In this document: in pieces, positions 46,001 through 54,137 of the stretch
Layout of the letters: each line of letters begins with the position of its first letter
Position numbering within the stretch: position 1 is the stretch's first letter
NCBI GenBank assembly: GCA_900552525.1
Contig: UNSK01000006.1
Location: 11,308 to 75,307, forward strand
DNA: 64,000 nt
From: Candidatus Gastranaerophilales bacterium
Lineage (GTDB): Bacteria; Cyanobacteriota; Vampirovibrionia; Gastranaerophilales; Gastranaerophilaceae
Direction of reading: 5' to 3'
Position numbers and translations under genes: made by a program
The notes under the pieces: model-generated
Database searches by the model: none
Told to the model about the DNA's origin: nothing
What the model saw: the letters and a program-made list of their open reading frames with translations, nothing else

Positions 46001-49000
46001 TTACGATATCTGCACCGTCTTTAAAAGTCAAAGAGTTTGCAACATAAGTTGTTCCGTTGCCTGATACGGTTTTACCAATTGAACCTGAAAGATTTAAGGT
46101 TTTATTATTCTCAATTGTACCTGTCAGGTATTCACCCTTAGATGTTAAAACACCGTAGTTGATAACATTACTAATATTATTGTTATTAGTAAGATTTCCG
46201 GAATCTTTAATTATAACATTTTGAGAAATAATATCATTATTGGTAACATTGCCGGCAATACCAAGTGAACCTGTTCCAATTACCTGATGAGTTAAAGAAC
46301 CTCCGGTCAGAGTAAGTATACCTTCGTTTGTTACAACACCGCCTACGTTGTCCGCATTAATTGTTAAGTCACCTACTGCAGTAATCAGAATTTCTTGAGA
46401 AATTGCAGAATTTGACGTTACTTCTCCAACAATATTTGTTGTGCCTGAGCCGGAAACAACTTTGTTCAGAGTTCCGCCATTGAGAATTAAATCGCCGGAG
46501 TTAGCTACGTTGCCGCCAACATTAGAAGCGTTAATTGTCAAACCGCCTGCCGAAGTAATTGATATTGCCTGTGAAATAGCGGAATTACTTGTCACATCAC
46601 CTGTAACATTCGTTGTACCTGAGCCGGAAACGGCCTTATTTAATGTTCCGCCTGATAAGTTAAGAGTGTTGTTATTAGTTACCAACCCCTTAATATTATC
46701 TGCATTTGTATTAATTATACCGGAGTTAGTGACAACACCGCTGTCTGAACCCAATGCGGCGTTGTTAGTTAAAGTAACACCGCTATTTACATTTACTTTT
46801 TGACTTATTCCGCCATTGTTTGTTGCATTGGCACTGATTGTTGTAGTTCCTGAGCCGGAAACTGCTTTACTTAATGTGCCGCCTGAGAGGTTAAGAGCGT
46901 TGTTATTGGTTACTGCTCCCTTAATATTGTTTGCATTGGTATTAATTGTTCCTGCGTTGGTAATTTTTCCGTTATCAGAACCTAATGCGGCATTGTTAGT
47001 CAATGTAACACCGCTATTTACATTTACACCTTGATTAATGCCGGCATTGTTTGTTGTATTACCGCTAATGGTGGTTGTACCGTTTCCGGATACGGCTTTA
47101 TTTAAGGTTCCGCCAGAGAGGTTTAAACTGCTGGAGTTGGCAACAGTGCCTTTAATATTATCAGCATTACTATTAATGGTACCGGCATTCGTGATTGCTC
47201 CGCTATCAGATCCTAATGTGGCATTGTTAGTTAAAGTAACACCGCTGTTGACCTTTACACCCTGATTGATGCCGGCATTATTTGTGGTGTTGCCGGTAAT
47301 GGTGGTTGTACCGCTTCCGGATACGGCTTTATTTAAGGTGCCGCCGGAGAGGTTTAAACTGCCGGAGTTGGCAACAGTACCTTTGATGTAATCAGCATTA
47401 CTATTAATGGTTCCGGCATTGGTAATTGCTCCGTTTGCAGAGCCCAGAGCTGCATTGTTAGCTAAAGTAACACCGCTATTTACTTTTACAGCCTGATTTA
47501 TACCGCCGTTATTTGTAGTATTGCCGGAGATGGTGGTTAAACCTGCACCGGATACTGCTTTAGACAACGTTCCGCCGGTTAGTATCAAGTCACCGGCATT
47601 GGTTACAGCACCGCCGATATTTCCTGCACTAATAGTTAAGTCACCGGCTGCAATTATATTAATTGCCTGTGATATAGCTGAATTGGAGGTTACTGCTCCG
47701 GTAATATTTGTGGTTCCTGAGCCGGCAACTGCTTTACTTAATGTGCCGCCGGATAAGTTTAATGTGTTGTTATTGGTTACAGTTCCTTTAATATTACCTG
47801 CATTACTTGTAATAGTACCCGAATTGGTAATTGCACCATTTTCTGAACCCAGAGCTGCATTGTTGGTTAAAGTAACGCCAGAATTTACATTTACGCCCTG
47901 ATTGATACCGGAATTATTGGTTGTATTGCCTGTGATAGTTGTTTTTCCAGAACCGGAAACCACTTTGCTTAATGTTCCGCCAGTGAGTATCAAGTCACCA
48001 GCATTGGTTACGGCTCCGCCTATATTGTTGGCATTTATTGTAAGATCACCCGCTGCAACTACATTAATTGCCTGTGATATAGCAGAATTTGATGTTACTG
48101 CTCCAGTGATATTTGTGGTTCCTGAGCCGGAAACTGCTTTGCTCAATGTTCCGCCGGAGAGATTTAATGTATTATTATTGGTTACTGCTCCCTTGATATT
48201 GCTTGCACTTGTATTAATCGTACCGGAGTTAGTGATTGTCCCGCTATCTGAGCCCAATGCAGCATTGTTAGTGAGAGTAACTCCGCTATTGACTGTTACA
48301 CCCTGATTAATACCGCCGCTGTTTGTTGTATTGCCGGTAATAGTTGTTTTGCCGGAACCGGATACCGCTTTTGACAATGTTCCGCCGGAAAGATTTAAAC
48401 TGCCTGTATTAGATACAGTGCCTTTAATGTTATCAGCACTGCTGTTAATAGTTCCGGCGTTCGTTACGCTTCCACTTGCAGAACCAAGAGCTGCATTGTT
48501 TGTAAGAGTTATACCGCTATTAACTTTTACACCCTGATTAATACCGGCACTGTTTGTTGTATTACCGGTAATTGTAGTTAAACCGGCACCTGAAACTGAT
48601 TTAGATAACGTTCCGCCAGTTAATATCAAATCTCCGGCGTTAGTTACTGCTCCACCTATATTTCCGGCATTTGCAGTTAAATCACCGGAAGAAGAAATTG
48701 AGATTGTCTGAGAAATTGCTGAATTTGCAGTTACAGCTCCGGTAATACTAGTTGTACCAGCGCCGGTTACGGCTTTGGTTAATGTTCCGCCATTTAAGAT
48801 TAAATCTCCGGCATTGGTTACGGCTCCGCCTATATTTCCGGCATTTGCGGTTAAATCACCAGATGCCGCAATTGAGATTGCCTGAGAAATAGCTGAGTTT
48901 GCAGTTACGGCTCCGGTAATACTAGTTTTGCCTGAGCCGGTTACGGATTTGGATAACGTTCCGCCATTTAAGATTAAATCACCTGCGTTTGTAACATTTC

Positions 49001-52000
49001 CACCAACATTGCTTGCACTGATAGTTAAGTCACCTGCTGACGCAATTGAAATTGCCTGAGAAATAGCTGAATTAGATGATACAATTCCGGTAATATTTGT
49101 TGTTCCGCTTCCGGAAATTGCTTTTGAAAGAGTTCCGCCGGATAAGTTAACAGTATTGTTATTGGTTACTGCTCCCTTAATATTGCTTGCACTTGTATTA
49201 ATCGTACCGGAGTTAGTAACAACTCCGCTGTCTGAACCCAATGCGGCATTGTTAGTTAAAGTAACACCTGAACTAACATTTACCTTTTGACTTATTCCGC
49301 CATTGTTTGTTGCATTGGCACTGATTGTTGTCGTTCCTGAGCCGGAAACTGCTTTGCTTAATGTACCGCCGGAGAGGTTAAGAGCATTGTTATTGGTTAC
49401 TGCCCCCTTAATATTGCCTGCATTTGTATTAATTGTTCCTGCGTTGGTAACTTTTCCGCTATCTGAACCTAATGCAGCATTGTTAGTCAATGTAACACCG
49501 CTATTTACATTTACACCTTGATTAATACCGGCACTGTTTGTGGTATTTCCTTTAAGCGTAGTTGTACCGGAGCCTGATATTGCTTTGCTCACAGTTCCTC
49601 CGCTCAAAGATAAATTTCCAGAGTTTGACACAGCACTTGTTATACTATTGGCAGACATTGAGGCACTGCCCTGAGTGCCTATAGTCAGGTTTGCATTAAC
49701 CTTACCCGTATCAGATACATTTAATGAACCATTATTAACATTTACAGTGTTTTGAGTAATAGAAACACCATTTGCTAGTGTAAGGTTTGCACCGTTGTTA
49801 ACATTTGTTGAACCGGTTCCCGAAATTCCGCTGTTTAAAGTATTTGTTCCGCCAGTTACGTTTAAAGTACCTGCGTTTTTAATTGCAGCATTCGAATTTG
49901 ATGATGCAATGGTTACATTAGACAAATTTGTTGTACCGCCGGAAGCATTAACAACTGAACCTTCAGAGTTTACTGCATTGGTAATGTTAACATTAGAAAG
50001 AGAGAGAGTTTTTCCGTTTGAAAGTTCAAAACCGGTCTTGCCATTTATATTTATAGTAGATTTGGAAGAACCGCTTGCAACACCATTTACATTTGATACA
50101 CTTCCAGCCGTTGCACCTAGATTTTCACCGACCGTATAAGTATTAGAAGCAGCATCAAACCGGAAATTTTTAGTTTCTGTTGTATCAAGCTGATTCCATA
50201 ATCTCAGAGTATCGCCCTGAACACTGTAGCCGTTTCCAGAAATTTCTGATGTAGTTGTATAAGTTATACTATCTCTGTTTGTATCAGTTGTAGTAAGACT
50301 TAATTGTCCATATACTTTTACAATTTGATCAAGCTGGGAATATACAGCTGACCAGTTCGTATTTGCTAAAATCGCATCTTTTGTAGCGGTTTCAGTTTCT
50401 TTAAGCAAATTTCTAGATGTTAAAGAACTATTTAACGCCAGGTAAACACTGCTTCCGCTTCCATTTTTAAGGACCTGAACAGTAACTGAACCATCTTCTA
50501 AAGGAATATCAGTTAAATCAACATCGTTAATATAGACATAACCGGAGCCATTCGATATCGTCAGGGTATCAGCTTTTTGATTTGCTAAATCTACGTCGAG
50601 TTCCCATTTTGCACTAGAAGATGATGATAAATAATTAATATTATAATTATTTATCTCATTATCCTGAAGATTAACCGTACCACTGTTCGTATATAATCTT
50701 GAAGTTGTATCTGCAAAAGTATTTGTACCAAATGTTAGATTTGTATAATTTAACCGTGCTTCAGCGTTTTTTACGACACCATTCAAATTGATTTGTCCAG
50801 TTGAGTCACCGGTTAAATATAATTGATGAGTGTAATTAGACTGACCTGTAATCGTATCATCAACAATTATATTACCGTTATTTTGTGCAGTAAGAGTAAG
50901 GTTTGTCCCGGAGCCTTGCAGCCAAACAGCTTGCGACTCTTTCGGTCCATCTCCTACCTGTACATAGTTGCCGGAAAATTTAGAGGTTCCGTTATCAGCA
51001 ATAATGTTTAAATCATAAGTTGTATAAATCGCTCCGCCTTGAGCAGTACCACCTTCTTCTGCATGCGCATAATTATCGATAAAGCTTACATTCTTGATGC
51101 CATTTGATATGTTTGATGTGTTATATAAAGCACCACCATACGCATTATTACCTTGAACATAGTTACCTGAATAAGTTCCACTAGCCAAGCCGTTTGCAAC
51201 CGCTGTATTATAAATTGCTCCGCCGCTGGCATCAGCTGCGGAAATTACGTGATTATTAATAAAATCACCTGAAATAAGTCCAATAGCATTAGAATTATTA
51301 ATATTATAAATAGCCCCGCCTGCTGAGTTACCAATCGCATAAACATAGTTGCCTATAAAATCTGCTGTTATTGAACCTATTTTTGCGTAACTGTTAGAAT
51401 TATTATAAATCGCACCGCCAAGAGCTCCGGTTGTTTCAGATTTTGCATAGTTGCTGCTAAAAGTACCGGTTATACTATCAATTGAATTATTATTATAAAT
51501 AGCCCCGCCCTGTGCCTCTTTTAAAGCACTTACATAGTTCCCGATAAAATCACCGGATACATTACCAATACCATTGGAACTGCTACTAGAACTATATGTA
51601 TTGTAAATAGCTCCGCCTTGCGCCTGATAATTAGTCGAAGAAGCGTAGTTATTAGAAAAATCAGCACTTATATTGTTTATTTTATAACTGCTGTAACCGC
51701 TGTGATATAACGCTCCGCCTTGTGCTGCACCGTAATTTGCGATAGCATAGTTGCCTGTAAATGTAGAATCTGTTATACCATTTGTAATAGCACCTTCATT
51801 ATAAATAGCACCACCTTGGGACCTATAATTTGTAGCCAGGTTTAATTCTGTATCAGTAGTTACATAATTGCTATTGAAATCACCGCTTATTCCGGCAATT
51901 GTTGCATATCTGCTGTTATAAATACCACCGCCCATTGTGTTCAAATCTGCTTTGGCATAGTTTCCGGTAAAATCGCCTGAAATTGTTCCTATAGTACCAT

Positions 52001-53720
52001 ACTGGTAGTTATATATTCCTCCGCCATAGGCATATGTATATACACCATTATTCTGTGCACTTCCTCCTTCTCCTGTTGAAAGAACATAGTTACCTATGAA
52101 ATTACCTACAATATTTCCCATTTTACCCGAATTGTAAATAGCACCACCATAGGCATTAGCAGTTGCATCAGCATGTTCACTATAATCCCAATATGTATTC
52201 TCATATTCATATGTGCTAGAATTGGCAGTAGCAGTAACAGATAATGAATTAATCCATTGTGTAGTACCATCTTTCCAAGTATGATAATACCCGCCATCAT
52301 AATCAGAATTCCAATCAGAAGAACCTGATGTAGACGAAGAGGCTGAAACACTTAAGGTTATTGACTCCTCTTCTGTTACCCACTTACCCTCATCATTATA
52401 ATAAGAACTTGTATGTGTAATAGTTTTAGTATTACTCGCATCTGCAGTAGCTGAGCCGGCAACTGCAGTTGCAGTACCACTATATTCCATACTTGAACCG
52501 TGAATAGCAGTACCACCTTTCGCATTTGCATGAGCATAATTGCCAACAAAATCTCCCGTAACATTTCCCATTGTTCCTAAATTGCCAATTGCACCACCGC
52601 CTGCTGTTGCACTGCCATTTGCATCTGCTGATGTATTACAAGTTGCATCTGCACTAGCTGATGCTGTAGCTGTAGCCGATGCACTACCATCATCACTTGA
52701 AGCATAAGCATCGCCGGCAACTGCTTTTGCATCACCGGCGTGAGCTTCGGCATAACCGCCTTCTGCATATCCACCATAGGCATTTGATTGTACATAATTT
52801 TTAACAAAATCACCTTTTACGTTACCTAAAGAACCTGAACTTGTATTACCTATAGCACCACCATAAGCTGAAGATGAAGCATTTGCTTCTGCCCAAGCTG
52901 ACGCATACGCATCTGCATTAGCTGACGCACTGCCATCTGTAGAAGAGGCAAAATCATCTTCTGCATATGTATAATCCTCACCAGCTAACGCTGTACCACC
53001 TGTAAGAGTCTGAATAAGGCTAGAACCATTAAAATCTGATGTAATATCAATGGAAGAATTTGACGTATGATTGTATATTGAACCGCCATAGCTTGCCGTA
53101 GAAATATTTGCACTGGCACTCCCATAAGCCTGATTTGAATATGCTGCTTTCTGATCAATTCTACTACTTGCACTAAAAACCTTGTTGGTAACATTATTTG
53201 CTAGGTTTGTTGATGTATAGCTTGAACTGTCAACTGTATATCCAGAAGGCTGAGTATAAGTATACTTTAAGTACTTAACCTGATTATTCGGCAATTTTAT
53301 TTGTATTGTATCTGCACCGGCAGAAGATACTTCTGTCCAGCTTATATTTGAAGATGTTCCGGTATTTGCAGCATTTAACGTTATTTTGTAATAATGAACT
53401 GTTACTGTTCCATCAGCATTAACAGTTTCTTGTTTATAATTGTAATCGCTTGATGTTCCCTCTACAACATTATATAAAGCATTAGCAGCATATCCAGAAG
53501 GCTTTCCCTGCCCGAATTTAACATTAATTCTATCCTTAAACTTAAAAGTTCGAGCATCACCAATATCAGTATCACCCTGCGCTCTGCCGGTTCCGATTGC
53601 ATAAGATTGCTGACCGTCACCCACAAAACACATACCAGCTAATACTGCGATTATAATCTTTCGCTGCCGGGATACCCCACGGGCAGAAAGATTGTTTACG
53701 CTCTCTACCTTGTCTTTCAT
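40095..53720 (-). CDS. Giant repeat-rich autotransporter adhesin (4541 residues)
   Basis: N-terminus: a charged extension, then IIIAVLAGMCFVGD and cleavage near SYA (about 41), an extended autotransporter signal. Residues about 205-910: Ala/Ser/Tyr-rich stretches and repeated GGAIYN...GDFIGNY units (polymorphic membrane protein style). About 1340-2520: 58- and 77-residue repeats (TNNAALGSDSG, LSGGTLSKAVSGSGTT). About 2600-3280: three copies of a 245-residue repeat (NITNKGDMDI, VTNSGTLTLKNGA). Residues about 4195-4457: a 12-strand-type autotransporter barrel from QASAWYKPYVSF to LGLRWALEF, followed by an unusual tail of about 85 residues. Type V secretion, outer membrane, presumed adhesion. 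AGGTG precedes the ATG. Confidence 0.95.
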   Translation of the reverse strand: MKDKVESVNNLSARGVSRQRKIIIAVLAGMCFVGDGQQSYAIGTGRAQGDTDIGDARTFKFKDRINVKFGQGKPSGYAANALYNVVEGTSSDYNYKQETVNADGTVTVHYYKITLNAANTGTSSNISWTEVSSAGADTIQIKLPNNQVKYLKYTYTQPSGYTVDSSSYTSTNLANNVTNKVFSASSRIDQKAAYSNQAYGSASANISTASYGGSIYNHTSNSSIDITSDFNGSSLIQTLTGGTALAGEDYTYAEDDFASSTDGSASANADAYASAWAEANASSSAYGGAIGNTSSGSLGNVKGDFVKNYVQSNAYGGYAEGGYAEAHAGDAKAVAGDAYASSDDGSASATATASASADATCNTSADANGSATAGGGAIGNLGTMGNVTGDFVGNYAHANAKGGTAIHGSSMEYSGTATAVAGSATADASNTKTITHTSSYYNDEGKWVTEEESITLSVSASSSTSGSSDWNSDYDGGYYHTWKDGTTQWINSLSVTATANSSTYEYENTYWDYSEHADATANAYGGAIYNSGKMGNIVGNFIGNYVLSTGEGGSAQNNGVYTYAYGGGIYNYQYGTIGTISGDFTGNYAKADLNTMGGGIYNSRYATIAGISGDFNSNYVTTDTELNLATNYRSQGGAIYNEGAITNGITDSTFTGNYAIANYGAAQGGALYHSGYSSYKINNISADFSNNYASSTNYQAQGGAIYNTYSSSSSSNGIGNVSGDFIGNYVSALKEAQGGAIYNNNSIDSITGTFSSNYAKSETTGALGGAIYNNSNSYAKIGSITADFIGNYVYAIGNSAGGAIYNINNSNAIGLISGDFINNHVISAADASGGAIYNTAVANGLASGTYSGNYVQGNNAYGGALYNTSNISNGIKNVSFIDNYAHAEEGGTAQGGAIYTTYDLNIIADNGTSKFSGNYVQVGDGPKESQAVWLQGSGTNLTLTAQNNGNIIVDDTITGQSNYTHQLYLTGDSTGQINLNGVVKNAEARLNYTNLTFGTNTFADTTSRLYTNSGTVNLQDNEINNYNINYLSSSSSAKWELDVDLANQKADTLTISNGSGYVYINDVDLTDIPLEDGSVTVQVLKNGSGSSVYLALNSSLTSRNLLKETETATKDAILANTNWSAVYSQLDQIVKVYGQLSLTTTDTNRDSITYTTTSEISGNGYSVQGDTLRLWNQLDTTETKNFRFDAASNTYTVGENLGATAGSVSNVNGVASGSSKSTININGKTGFELSNGKTLSLSNVNITNAVNSEGSVVNASGGTTNLSNVTIASSNSNAAIKNAGTLNVTGGTNTLNSGISGTGSTNVNNGANLTLANGVSITQNTVNVNNGSLNVSDTGKVNANLTIGTQGSASMSANSITSAVSNSGNLSLSGGTVSKAISGSGTTTLKGNTTNSAGINQGVNVNSGVTLTNNAALGSDSGKVTNAGTINTNAGNIKGAVTNNNALNLSGGTLSKAVSGSGTTTISANATNNGGISQKVNVSSGVTLTNNAALGSDSGVVTNSGTINTSASNIKGAVTNNNTVNLSGGTLSKAISGSGTTNITGIVSSNSAISQAISIASAGDLTISASNVGGNVTNAGDLILNGGTLSKSVTGSGKTSITGAVTANSAISQAISIAASGDLTANAGNIGGAVTNAGDLILNGGTLTKAVTGAGTTSITGAVTANSAISQTISISSSGDLTANAGNIGGAVTNAGDLILTGGTLSKSVSGAGLTTITGNTTNSAGINQGVKVNSGITLTNNAALGSASGSVTNAGTINSSADNIKGTVSNTGSLNLSGGTLSKAVSGSGKTTITGNTTNSGGINQGVTVNSGVTLTNNAALGSDSGTITNSGTINTSASNIKGAVTNNNTLNLSGGTLSKAVSGSGTTNITGAVTSNSAISQAINVVAAGDLTINANNIGGAVTNAGDLILTGGTLSKVVSGSGKTTITGNTTNNSGINQGVNVNSGVTLTNNAALGSENGAITNSGTITSNAGNIKGTVTNNNTLNLSGGTLSKAVAGSGTTNITGAVTSNSAISQAINIIAAGDLTISAGNIGGAVTNAGDLILTGGTLSKAVSGAGLTTISGNTTNNGGINQAVKVNSGVTLANNAALGSANGAITNAGTINSNADYIKGTVANSGSLNLSGGTLNKAVSGSGTTTITGNTTNNAGINQGVKVNSGVTLTNNATLGSDSGAITNAGTINSNADNIKGTVANSSSLNLSGGTLNKAVSGNGTTTISGNTTNNAGINQGVNVNSGVTLTNNAALGSDNGKITNAGTINTNANNIKGAVTNNNALNLSGGTLSKAVSGSGTTTISANATNNGGISQKVNVNSGVTLTNNAALGSDSGVVTNSGIINTNADNIKGLVTNNNTLNLSGGTLNKAVSGSGTTNVTGDVTSNSAISQAISITSAGGLTINASNVGGNVANSGDLILNGGTLNKVVSGSGTTNIVGEVTSNSAISQEILITAVGDLTINADNVGGVVTNEGILTLTGGSLTHQVIGTGSLGIAGNVTNNDIISQNVIIKDSGNLTNNNNISNVINYGVLTSKGEYLTGTIENNKTLNLSGSIGKTVSGNGTTYVANSLTFKDGADIVSTLNLSNGAVLSTSGNADSSYAIGTLTGNGEVNVTTGSLQIDNNAALNNLANDGKTNIGGTLAAANNITNTNELTVNGKVSAKDVTNSGTLTLKNGAELEDIVNSGNAYITGKTSAENITNNEGNIFNAEGDVNAQNITNKGDMDIDGNTETELLITNSGSLDVTGSVTGKDFTNSGNANVGEELTLTGTLKNTNSITVNSEANLNDVTNSGTLTLKNDADIHNLTNENTVLISGNADVNNIINNKHMSVDGNLNVAVDVKNTDTLTVKKDLNVTGNITTSKTLDVTGSVSAANLTNEGSVSVGGTLTVSGDVSNTNTITVVGKVIAEDVTNSGNLTFRNGAEINDFINNGSAYITGSTSANNITNNEEKIFNITGDVIAQNITNKGDMDITGNAAAEVLISNSAALDVTGTLTTVDFTNNGTANISENLISTGILNNTDALTVEGHAGLNDVTNSGTLTLKNGADIHDLTNDNIVKITGNANTNNVVNNKQMTVEGSLASTGNVINKDELTVTNNLTTDGSITNTKTLNAGGSVSTIDLTNSGNAVINGSLTAAGNISNTDSLTVVGHVVSKDIENSGIITFQSGADVSDFTNNGEVYITGILNANDIVNNENKIFDITGDVNAKNVTNHGDMDISGNLTVENTINNTGDLDVIGTASAKEIINTGNFNVGDEANVNVTGNLITTENITTSGVLNVEGDVNAKDLTNSGTLIAGNNAEVNGLVNEETGTINIAGNLDVTGIITDDGNSNGLINDGTLNVGGNLTSAYNIINTNDISVVGQLISLGVNNSGNLTVQNNSEIQNFTNSGIASISGTLTSAGIVDNSNELTVLGYADLNSAVNSGTLTLNNGAEITSFTNTKNAVIYNGLNADYIKNEGTIALSNGTDRVGDILNNSQINITNSAFTLDNTITGTGNINITNSSFTTNGEISNQNITADSSTMNFGNNSNVLNNSVLNVTNGSTINTKDGVYTDYVMDELHSSADSRYSIDVTLTKEEQNADTFTLENGGSGTIYISSINVSNECDMNEKYILQIIKSATSDAPQLDYDNSKVLNQAEAIMTSDIILAKEFGLASTTTKNDSLEIRGLQDTFVAWAEYETPIWSGLTEQEDKIFTFVDDSTTILSKDVSELKGINLTINGANNTFDVNNKDFLSSVNENQNVTISNINITNNNDEATDNKGILNLNNVKTDKDIINNNDLNMTGVVELANVTNNSKLSFDGSLMTVKDFENKADIDIKGNTAADNITNSGNIKAEGDIAVKETVKNEKDGEITVDGSVYADKIDNDGNMLINNDVKVTTISNTGTAIIKGNTTVKEITNTEGSADITGNLIVENIYNDEVMTVTGDMDTSKITNLGTINVNESTFNVNEITTEERGTINLKDTVFTPAVLVENQDIIAQDSTVNLYNPYAAVNDSLVLNQSTMNIGNLTTNPLHFTKFELNDGSTVNINSAAVDFTTNTMGRITADEYAQAGEGTVVNLNSINVLNNIANNITMVEIPFADESFAENVKYHGQKTVYTPVYQFGASYNYRDGDMVFVRGGYFNPDTGKIEYPSNPSDAFNPSVLGSAVAAQAAAASQMNQTFNYAFQNSDNFMLMPRHIRMAEINKNKIAIAGVNDAGENFEAQEQASAWYKPYVSFENIPLKDGPKVNSITYGSLFGFDTPIKEWKHGWARTFTGYGGYNGASIDYKNIGISQNGGVLGGTVTLYKGNFFNATTLSAGANLSDISTMYGHEDAVMLLAGVGNKTGYNLEFKDGKFIIQPNLMLAYTFINTFDYKNSAGAKIDSDPLHAIQVAPGVKFIANTKNGWQPYIAANAVMNFMDKSRVMADNVRLPEMSIKPFVQYGVGIQKVFKDNFMAFGSAMLQSGGRNGITLNLGLRWALEFGHHTDMVQAEPAVKKFELLPDIEDKPVSAPEKTYDVVQNVIELDTSNDAAVNVQNVIKEQPDNKSDVIQLEVTEPLDKGPLVLRSVKY
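43900..45900 (-). repeat. Three tandem copies of a ~735-bp repeat in the giant adhesin
   Basis: Anchors encoding NITNKGDMDI lie near 45575, 44840 and 44105, about 735 and 732 bases apart (245 codons). Each copy also encodes an ADIHDLTN-like block and a YITG-like block. Copies differ at many positions, so the duplication is not very recent. Confidence 0.75.
46150..49700 (-). repeat. Array of ~231-bp and ~174-bp repeats in the giant adhesin
   Basis: Nine copies of an anchor encoding GVTLTNNAALGS (or close variants such as GVTLTNNATLGS) recur at about 46.76, 46.99, 47.22, 47.46, 47.86, 48.26, 48.50, 49.25 and 49.49 kb. Spacing is about 232 bases, or that plus one to three ~174-base modules. The 46816-47034 and 49303-49521 units are almost identical. 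Confidence 0.75.
51000..53100 (-). repeat. GGAIYN / GDFIGNY repeats in the giant adhesin
   Basis: At least a dozen degenerate units encoding GGAIYN, then IG-ISGDFIGNYV, are spread over this stretch, interrupted by Ala/Ser-rich inserts. They are the N-proximal beta-helix part of the adhesin. Confidence 0.7.
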
Positions 53721-53895
53721 GATACACCTAATAACTTCATTGTTTGTATTATCTATAACGGCAACATGATGGTAAAACTTTAATAATTTTTTAAAAATTT
53801 TACAAAAGTTTACATAGAATTCATAGGAATTTTCTTCTTATATCTATAAAGGCTAAACCTCTTTATTTAAGCTCGTATAACAATTAATTTCTTAT

Positions 53896-54071
53896 ATAAC
53901 ATTTTGCATAAAATGTTATGTAAAAATTTAATTAATATAACCTATATTTTAGTAATAATAAACATTATAGACATTATTAAGTTTTGTAAAATTTTTATTC
54001 AAAAAACTAAAAAAACGCTTTAACAGGCGTATATAAAAAAAATAAACAATACATTTTATGCAAAATGTTAT
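53896..54071. repeat. Inverted 21-bp repeats flanking a 134-bp segment
   Basis: The sequence at 54051-54071 (starts ACATTTTATGCAAAATG) equals the reverse complement of 53896-53916. Each copy is itself a near-palindrome with AACATTTT / AAAATGTT arms. They may be paired operator sites or ends of an invertible segment. The right copy lies 14 bases upstream of the HNH gene's -35 box. Confidence 0.6.
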
Positions 54072-54085
54072 GTTAAGCACCTCCC

Positions 54086-54114
54086 TTGCGAAGCTATACT
54101 CAATCTGATATCAT
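54086..54114 (+). promoter_or_regulatory. Sigma70-type promoter of the HNH-like gene
   Basis: TTGCGA at 54086-54091 and TATCAT at 54109-54114 with 17-base spacing; TGAGGA lies before the ATG at 54138. Confidence 0.5.
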
Positions 54115-54137
54115 GAAATAAAGAATAGTGAGGATTT

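Larger units (their letters stand above)
53721..54137. other. 417-bp AT-rich intergenic region with inverted repeats
   Basis: No gene is seen here. It separates the divergent giant adhesin and HNH-like genes. It contains two inverted copies of a 21-base sequence (53896-53916 and 54051-54071), a small hairpin (ACGC...GCGT near 54015-54030), and the promoter of the HNH-like gene. Confidence 0.7.

Noticed and set aside
46441-49521. Series of long plus-strand open frames inside the giant adhesin, rich in Pro, Leu and Val
   Set aside because: They mirror the repeats of the coding minus strand, have no ribosome binding sites and change with the repeat unit; they are antisense shadows.
43900-49700. 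Repeat array considered as a CRISPR locus
   Set aside because: Repeats are in-frame coding units of 174-735 bases without short constant repeats or unique spacers, and no cas genes are present.
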